64,000 nucleotides of DNA from Paramacrobiotus metropolitanus (Eukaryota > Tardigrada > Eutardigrada > Parachela > Macrobiotidae), in contig NW_026570382.1 in assembly GCF_019649055.1 (NCBI RefSeq), positions 1-64,000 on the forward strand. Reading direction: 5' to 3'. Every line of letters starts with the position of its first letter. Position 1 is the stretch's first letter. The notes below the pieces were generated by a model that saw only the letters and a list, made by a program, of their open reading frames with translations, searched no databases and was not told where the DNA came from. A program made the translations under genes and the position numbers. Positions 56,440 through 64,000 of this stretch are shown one piece after another.

Positions 56440-58853
56440 GTTGACGATAAGTACAGAGACGGACGGAAAGTCGGAAACTACACTATCTGTAAGTGTAAAC
56501 CGTGTGATGCGTTCGGAGAATTACTCGATTCGCAGAATGATGTGTCGGTATTACAGTTTCGCTTCTTATAAAGCTTTCTAAGAATAATCTGTGGAGTTCG
56601 AATAGAGAAGTTGGCAGACAAACCGCCGCGAGACGCATTTGAAAATACCCTACAATCGCCATTAATAGGACAAATTTTGAAGGTTATCTCGAATGATGCG
56701 GCATTAAATAATTCAGTACCTAATCGCACAAAATTTATGCGCATACCAGTACCACCTTGGTAAACGTTAAAAAAATAATTTTTTGAACGGCCATGTCCGA
56801 TTAAGCTCCGTAGATTACGGATAAATGGCTGATTAGGGCTGCAGCTGCTGCTCATCGCCCCGGTTCTCGACAGAATTACATATGCTGCGAGGAAAAATTC
56901 GACAATAAATATTCATAGCCCAGCTAATTAAGTAAAATTAAATAGCTTTTTGGAAGGACATTTCCTCGTTTAATGGTTGTTTTACAATAAATCATGCCGA
57001 AGTATAGAAGTGCATGACTTGGCTGAACTTGTGCATCTAGGTACCTTTAGTATTTTGGTCAAGTGGACGACTTGATCACATAAAGCTCATGTTAAGCACG
57101 CTCTATCTACGAAATTAACGCTATATCTAATTTATTTTGTTGCTCATAGTCTACCACAAATATACAAATGTGAAACAAATTCCGCATATAAAATTGTTTT
57201 TGCATGCACTACCATATTTCAAACGCCTCTCTACCGATATAAACGTTTCCGTAACATCTGCAGTACTGGTGTTATTTGCAGCACTGTACCTTGTGAATTC
57301 TGAATTGTTTTTTTGCATCGGTCACTGGCACTCAACAAACAATGGTGCAAAAGGCAATACATGTTCTTAAATGAGATTGCTAAATGTATTCTTATTTTTT
57401 CAACAATTTGCCATTGTTGGAACATTTTTGTGCTTCACGATTGTGCGCCGGCAGGCCATGGACAGCCAAATTCTTATTTTTTTTAAGTACCAAGTTGATA
57501 TTCTACCTGCATACTGTATTTCCTGTGCAACTACAGCGTTGTATAGGGGAATGCTGCATAAGCTGCTGACCGGAAGTGCGAGCGGATGCGTGAATAGGAT
57601 TATGGGAATGCATTAGGTGCCTTTAGAAGAGCAATGTTTGTATGAATACTTTATGATGATATAAGTACCGGCACAGCGATGTATAGCAAAATTTTGAAAT
57701 TTCCAAGTACCTGATTACTTATATACATATATACACACGTATGCTTGAAGAATTAATCCAGTCTGTTAGGCACATTCACAAAATTTGACAGTTTTGGTCT
57801 TAATCGGAAGCACCTTCGCGCAGAAATATTATTCTTGCTCTTTGGCAAACACCGGCAACCTTAATATAGCAAGGTGCTGATTCCACGAACAAAATGCCTG
57901 GCATTGGTGGCTTTTACCAGCTACTCTACAGAGTAGATAACCAGACAAGCAAACTGCACGTTGTCTATATTCGCACGTGACGCTTCACCATAGAAAACCG
58001 GTGAAAACTATGCCGCCTATTACGGCGGGCTAAAATATTCTCCGTTCGTTAGTACTGTATTTTTCATTTGTTACTGGTAATTGGTAAATTAGGTAAGCAT
58101 AAGCTAACAAGAATCAAGAAAACCTTTGTTACCTTGTGTACTATCAATTCTTTCGACCCGTATGTGCAGGCATGTCATTTTCAGGCGTGTGCAGTTCTTA
58201 AATTCAGGCAATCTGCATTCAGTATTTCACTACACAATATGTAGATCGGCTATCGAAGATTGAATTTTTGCTGCAAATGCATGCGCAGAAAAGATGCCGG
58301 AAGTTCCCGGCTTGAAAACAGTAAACCGGCGAAAGGGCGGCATTATGTATTCTGTCCATATCTACATTTAATTTTAATGACCCACTACAGTAATAAAAGA
58401 AGATGGCAGTTCTAAATTGACATTTTTTTGGATGACAAGATAAACTGGACGAAGTAAAAATGACAGCACGATATTAGCATGAATTTTTGAATTTTGCGCG
58501 CAACTTATTATTGTGCAGTTTCAACTTTCAACAGAAAATCACGAAATCGTTATATTTCTGTTTATAACTGGTAATTCCTTTTTTTCAAATTTAAAGAAAA
58601 ACATTATATAGTTCGAACCGCTGAAAAAATTACATGCTCATTTTATTATTATGTAGCTGCCATATTCCGAATTGAAAGGACAATAAAAGTTTGCTCAGAA
58701 AACCATGCAGGCGTTTATAAAAATGGCTTAAAAAATTTATATCACATATTGGACACTTAACAGCAAATATAAGATTCAATAAAATCCAGGAAACTGCGTG
58801 GCACACCGCACGCAGAGATCGGGCAAGCAGTATCCACAATGATCCTTGTGCGT
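56440..58853. other. 2.4 kb intergenic, no gene supported
   Basis: AT-rich with scattered short open frames (56478-56855, 57137-57616 and 58630-58839) lacking domains. The upstream region of the MIF gene must lie at its left end. I see no repeat of note. Confidence 0.4.
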
Positions 58854-59398
58854 TTAGTTATACTTTTCCGACATCAGGCTATGGGCCTGTTTTGTCGCGT
58901 GCGATTTCGCCCGTTCGGCATCGAGCCAATCCAATCCCTCACTCTCGACAAGGCGGTCGACGGCGGCCGCGGCCAGTGCCGCTAACGTGTCTTTGATGAA
59001 GGAGTGGTCGGCCGTCCCGTCGGTTCCATACTGGTTCTCATAGGCCCGCATCGCTTCCCAGCCGGCAGCAGCGGCAATCAGCTCGTGGGTCCATGAGGCT
59101 TTGTGGTGGGACGCCGCGTGGCCGAACACTTTCCCATGGGCTTCCTGGGTCTAGAAAATATCAGCACCTCAGTGATAAGCGTCGAAATGATCACAGTAAA
59201 AAATTAGAAAAATAACGGAAATGCTATTTTACTATGCAGCACCGATACTGGCCACATTACAGTATGCTTTCAGCGCAGTATGAATCTGTATGATTACATA
59301 CAAAAAAATTGGTTAAGAATCGTACGCAAGCTAGCGAGGTTTATCAAAGTAATACAGCAAGGAAATGCTATAGTATAGACGGCAGTTAACTTACCATT
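58854..59398 (-). CDS. CipC/DUF3759-like protein, copy 2
   Basis: The main exon (59150..58854) reads TQEAHGKVFGHAASHHKAS, WTHELIAAAAGWEAMRAYEN, DTLAALAAAAVDRLVESEGL, DWLDAERAKSHATKQAHSLM and ends SEKYN. As in copy 1, the ATG is the only coding part of the first exon (59398..59396, followed by GTAAGT), giving 99 residues. It lacks the N-terminal WFTDLFTPSQ segment of copy 1, so the two acceptors differ by 30 nt of coding sequence. Otherwise it is closely related at the protein level. The shared ATG-only exon shows that the duplication followed intron gain. Cytosolic; biochemical function unknown. Confidence 0.75.
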
Positions 59399-60955
59399 TT
59401 GCGCAGGTTGACCGGGCGTAGAGAAATAATAGCAAATTACTTCAAGGTAAAGGAAAGAAGCAAAACAAATTGGTATTTTTAGACTTCTTAAAGAGGAAAC
59501 TACAAATGTCGCAGGGGGATTGCGAATATAGTGCCTGCGCGTATTGCTGTTTGATATACTCCATACTTATTTTACACTACATGGGTGATTAAGTGGCCAA
59601 ACCTACTACAACCTGGGTAGGTCGTCGCTAGATTGAGATCGGTGCACGTACGATGCTATCATTGCTATCATTTATTATTGTTGATCGTCTTTTACAACAG
59701 CAAATTTATTCAACAAACTTCTAAGTCACTTGTGACTAATCTGTTGATTCATTGTGTGAGATTTACTGTACAGTAACTGATTAACCAATTGTTTAATGAA
59801 AGGTACTAGCTGCACTATCTCCGAACTGTCAGGGTTGACCATCGAATGTGGAATGAATCACATCGAAGCTAAATTACTTTTATTTACTAATTACTCATTC
59901 AAGATTTTATTTAAAGTAGAGAGATTGGTAATTGTGATATACATTATGCAATACCGGCATATAATGTGCACACATATAACATATTTATCGGCATATAACA
60001 TATTTTTATTCTATCATTATAATTAGAGTGTACCAGCGCAGGCTGTTTAATCTAAGAGGTGGCCGTTGCCGAATAAAAGAGATTTTACCGGCACGTATAC
60101 AATACAGTCTCAACAATCTGCATTCCCTGTAAAATCAGTAATGCAGTTGACCAGGTAGGAGTCTCATACTCATAATTTTCCTTATACCAATAAAATGCAT
60201 GATCATACTCATATTGATCGTCAAAATCATAATCACACCGACGCTGAAACTCGTCATACTAATCATCAGCATACCAGAATTCTCTTACTGTACTGTACAT
60301 ACCTCTTTTTCGAGATTACGTATATTTAGCACATCCTGAGACTATTGCCAAATACAACCGCCAACTTTCCTTATCAACAATGCAGGCAGCACTACCTAAT
60401 CATAAATGGACGACTGTTCTCTGCGCACAAGCAGCACCTACTCTAGTTGATTCCGGCACCTTGAATACTTCCGGTAATTTACGATTTCTGGTTTCATTTC
60501 TGGTCTGGCTCTGGCACCATTTTTAAAGCTTTTGTGTTCGTATGATCTGGTTAAAACCGAGCGGTACACTGTGCGAGTATTGCAGCCAGTTGTTTCACCA
60601 CCAGAGAACACAAGGCGGCGTCGGTGATTGTAAGGTGGTGGTTTTGGCAATGTGTGAAAGGTCAGCTCAGCAACTAACAATTGTGACTCGCACATATATA
60701 CATATATAATGGCCTAAAAAGCGGTAGAGCAACTAAAGGGAGTGATAACAATTAACAGCCACATCCATTTTAACAATTACGTTTTGAACGAAAGTAAACG
60801 AGCACAAAATGATTATCAAAAAAACTTCGATGTTAAAACTGTATAATTATGATTATGGCAACAGGTACGTACGAGTAACTGTATTAGTATAAAGAGGATT
60901 ATGAGTATGAGACTTCTACCTAGCCAATGCATTTACTGATTTACTTGTAGCTAGG
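59399..60955. other. Intergenic, no gene supported
   Basis: AT-rich. Open frames at 59796-60026 (plus) and 60438-60695 (minus) have no domain signature. The second begins MCESQLLVAELTF and is basic, but I do not recognise it. Confidence 0.4.
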
Positions 60956-61640
60956 TTAAGGGATTTGGCCCGGTACATAGCACCAAATTCGGGTACATAC
61001 ACGGCAACTTTCGCTGTCGCGCACTCCCAAACACTTTTTTGCATTGCTTTATGATATTTTGTAGCCAAAAGATTTGTATACGTAGGCGTGAAATCCGTTT
61101 GCGCGCGCAACATCCGGTTCGGAAGTTATTAGTGAAATAAAATTCCAAAAGTTTAAACGCGCGGAGGTGTACCAAAAGTCTCATTATGAACCGATGCTCT
61201 TCAAATTTTGCACGAAAACGCACATTACTATGAAGATCGTTTTGGTACCGAACCAGCTTTCTAGCATGTTTTTGAAATTTTAAAATGAATTTCAAAAATT
61301 TTAAAAATTAATTTAAAATTTGAAAAGATTGGTAGAAAGCCGGTTCGGTACCAAAACGATCTTCATAGTAATGTGCGTTTTCGTGCAAAATTTGAAGAGC
61401 ATCGGTTCATAATGAGACTTTTGGTACACCTCCGCGCGTTTAAACTTTTGGAATTTTATTTCACTAATAACTCCCGAACCGGATGTTGCGCGCGCAAACG
61501 GATTTCACGCCTACGTATACAAATCCTTTGGCTACAAAATGTCATAAAGCAATGCAAAAAAGTGTTTAGGAGTGCGCGACAGCGAAATTTCCCGTGTATG
61601 TACCCGAATTTGGTACTATGTACCGGGCCAAATCCCTTAA
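60956..61640. mobile_element. TTAA-flanked foldback element
   Basis: Two arms of about 300 bp (60960-61262 and 61334-61636) are near-identical inverted copies around an AT-rich 70 bp centre. The outer ends read TTAAGGGATTTGGCCCGGTA and its reverse complement. TTAA is the target of piggyBac-type elements, but their canonical CCC start is not present, so the superfamily is open. The paired open frames on opposite strands (60951-61295 and 61373-61666) are the same arm sequence read twice and are not genes. Confidence 0.85.
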
Positions 61641-62763
61641 CACTCGCCCTCGTCCATGTGCCTTAGAGGCACATTTAATCATTCAGAAATTCATGGAACG
61701 TTACACTAGCAGCTGAGTTCTTCCTATCTAACCTGAATTCCTCAGAAAATTTGTTTGCTTTTCACTTATTGAAACAGTTAGTAAAAATAAATGAACTGAA
61801 AACTTAAAAACTACAAATTCCAACCGCTTCCGGTTGGTGTACAAATGGCAGCCTCCCAGTGTGGCAGCGTGATTTGGCTCTTCTGTGAATTTTTTTGCGA
61901 AGTCCTCACTTCTTTTCAGATTCCGTTTACCGATTGAAAACCAACTCTTTCTACTTGAGTGCTTAATGAAAAGGAAGAACAAAGTGTAGAAACATTTTGC
62001 ATGAATATCAGACCGTTCTACACCAGATTGCGAAGAACCCATGGCCTGCGCCTGCGCGGCACACAAGAAAACTCCGTGTAATTAAATGATAGACGAGTGC
62101 GAGTGTTAAGGTAAAAATACATTTATTGTCGGTCGTTGTTAGCATACAGATATAAAGCTTCAAATAACAAACATTCCCCACGCAAGCGGCTCAAACTCTA
62201 TTTCCTTTGCCTGAAACTAGTTAGGCCGTTGCCAGCCAAGCGCTATGTAATAAAAATACGGAAAAACCGTATTTTTGGGACGGCGTACTTGGGAATATCG
62301 CGTGCTTCCACCTGCGTTGAATGTGTGCAACGTATTGAATTGTTGTGATGTTAGCGAAAACTACTGAATAAAATTATTTTGCATTCAGAAGACATACAAC
62401 TGATAGAAGCAAACAAATCTTCATGAAAGGGAAATGCAGCATTGCTGAAATTCACTTTGCTTGTATATATACAGAGTACACCCATACAAGCTGCAATAAA
62501 CGTAGCACTTCCGGTTAAGTAAGGTATCAATAGCATCAACGAATGAGTGTCCAGCTGTTTTGAATGGAAATCTGTCAACCATTTTGCACATGTATTTAGA
62601 CAAAAATATTCGACTGAGTATGCAAACATGATATTGAGTTTGAATTTGTAGAAGTGATTATTGTTATTATTGCGTTAACTCTTTTTAGCACATATAAATT
62701 TTGGCAGTTGGTATTAGAATTTGCCGGTAGGTTACAGGTTGTTCAAAACTTTAATTTAGAAAA
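61641..62763. other. Intergenic with a candidate TATA box at its end
   Basis: No gene is supported; the frames at 61728-62066 and 62351-62629 lack domains. TATAAAT at about 62693, some 70 bp before the ATG at 62764, may be the promoter of the next gene. Confidence 0.4.
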
Positions 62764-63634
62764 ATGATTGGCTATTCCTTATTATTGCTGATTGCCGGCA
62801 TTTTGGACTTCCTAACGGTTTGCAACGGTAACTTTGAGATCTTTGAGGTTTTACTTGTTCATCTAATTAATTCTGAAGCAGTGGTATCGTATGGTAGCCA
62901 TGAGTACCTAAAAATAAATTATGAAATTCTTTTAGGCCAACTATATTAATTTTTATCTTACGTACGACGTATTTAGTACTATTTACTATATAATAAATTA
63001 CTGTTTTAGAGATAATGTTAGGCTGTTTGTCGTCTCCTCAAAGTGCATACATTTAATGTATGTTTGTTTTTGTTTTTTGCAGGACAGTACAGCGGTTGAG
63101 TATACCTTATATTTATATACTGCATTATAGTACATCTCTATGAGATAAATATTTACGAATACATGAAATATGTATGTACGGTCTGTACATGTATATCTAC
63201 TAATATTTAGCGACGGTTTTCGGTTTTTTGGATATCGTCAGTCATATGTCTGTCATTATGTTACAGTATATTTTTTGGACTGTTGTATTCTATCTATATG
63301 AATTGTAAATATGTTTGATCGTTATTTTACATGCTGATTTATATAATTAGGTGTAACAAACAGCTTGACGCCTGACGAACTGAATTACCTGCAGCAATAC
63401 ACGCTACAGCAACAAGCCGCGCAGGGCATCTATCAACAGCAACTGCTTAGCGGCGTTGGATCGCCTCCGTTAACATCGTACACCCCGACTTACAATAATT
63501 ATCAGAACTATCCCACTTCTGGTAGTTACCCGAACGTGGTGGTGGGAGTGCCGGTCTCGGGCGGATCGTACGCCAATAATTATCCCTACTCCACATCGAA
63601 TTATCCTTATTATCAGTATCCTTACACCGGCTAG
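62764..63634 (+). CDS. Gln/Tyr/Pro-rich small secreted protein
   Basis: Two exons (62764..62827 and 63351..63634, phase 1) give 115 residues. A signal peptide (GYSLLLLIAGILDFLTVCNG) is followed by a Gln-rich stretch (LNYLQQYTLQQQAAQGIYQQ), a Pro/Thr/Tyr/Asn-rich middle (SYTPTYNNYQNYPTSGSYP), a Val/Gly block (NVVVGVPVSGGSY) and a Tyr-rich end (SNYPYYQYPYTG). There are only two Cys candidates, both in or near the signal peptide. The composition suits cuticle, adhesive or other structural secretions; no known domain is present. The exon layout (signal peptide exon, phase 1 intron) is the one used by the other secreted genes here. Confidence 0.75.
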
Positions 63635-64000
63635 AAAGAGAGCTTCTTATCTGGCTATCAAGTACATATTGCTGGATTGCTGACCCAATCCATTATTAAT
63701 TACTCGTAACTCGTAGTTGGAAATTTCTGCTGTTCTCAATAATTATATTAATTTACCTTTCTCCGCATGAGTTGTGCACTGCAATCGTCATATGTTGCTC
63801 CGTTTAAGTTATGTTCAGGAGCCAGACCAACTGCTTGGCATACAAAACATGGCAAAAAAATGTATGCTGTTTTACAAATGTATGCTGGTTTAAAAACCAA
63901 AGTATGCTGTTTTTCGTGAAACATGTCCATTAGATTTCACTCAACTACATATATAAAGTTTCGTATTTTTCAGACCCATATGCGTACTTTGCCGGTTGGT
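63635..64000. other. Right-edge spacer
   Basis: Three near copies of GTATGCTGTTTT lie between about 63855 and 63915. Otherwise no feature is supported. Confidence 0.4.

Noticed and set aside
56125-56571. 148-codon plus-strand frame
   Set aside because: It lies opposite MIF exons 1 and 2, whose motifs and splice sites on the minus strand are clear. The plus-strand product has no domain.
60951-61666. Two nearly identical ~100-codon frames on opposite strands
   Set aside because: They are the two arms of one inverted repeat, so the similarity is not evidence of paralogous genes.
61728-62066. 112-codon minus-strand frame starting MCAAQAQAMGSSQ
   Set aside because: No domain, signal peptide or splice partner is visible, and its length is within chance for the region.

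Overview
This is eukaryotic nuclear DNA from a small invertebrate. Genes are split by short GT-AG introns. Many first exons hold only a few codons or a signal peptide and end in phase 1. Several short genes have TATA boxes 70-150 bp before the ATG. Gene content (arthropod-type defensin, MATH/BTB protein, class A GPCR, MIF, tandem families of small secreted proteins, a fungal-type CipC/DUF3759 pair) suggests an ecdysozoan. A tardigrade is my best guess, from memory of such families and not proven. There are no prokaryotic operons, CRISPR arrays or rRNA genes.

Layout. 0-7 kb: tail of an unknown gene, a MATH/BTB protein with a C-terminal membrane anchor, a Gly-rich secreted protein, a defensin-like peptide gene, and a second Gly-rich secreted protein carrying a frameshift. 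8-31.5 kb: a cluster of seven related secreted lipocalin-like genes (called A to G here) in three subgroups (A/B, C/G, D/E/F). A, C and G are on +; B, D, E and F are on -. D carries a 4.6 kb composite mobile element with a GC-rich satellite in its second intron. E has had its C-terminus replaced by a 105 bp MITE. F has two frameshifts. 32-36 kb: a secreted protein made of five 24-residue Cys repeats, a 353 bp foldback MITE and a two-exon GPCR. 37-50 kb: two tandem leucine-rich-repeat genes, both broken. The first is split by a 9.1 kb giant foldback element whose arms are inverted arrays of a 72/73 bp repeat. The second has a stop codon and a deletion marked by a perfect palindrome. A 1.4 kb element with a 9 bp target duplication lies between them. 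50-59 kb: two tetraspan membrane proteins, then a minus-strand trio CipC-like / MIF / CipC-like. 59-64 kb: gene-poor DNA with a TTAA-flanked foldback element and a Gln/Tyr/Pro-rich secreted protein.

Most genes encode small secreted proteins, several of them probably defence or extracellular proteins (defensin, MIF, lipocalin-like, Cys-repeat). The most notable feature of the window is how often palindromic or foldback DNA has rewritten these genes. In one case (E) the element supplies the C-terminal codons and stop. In another (LRR copy 1) its ends could act as splice sites. I joined exons by hand from splice consensus, phase and comparison between paralogues; none is confirmed by transcript data.
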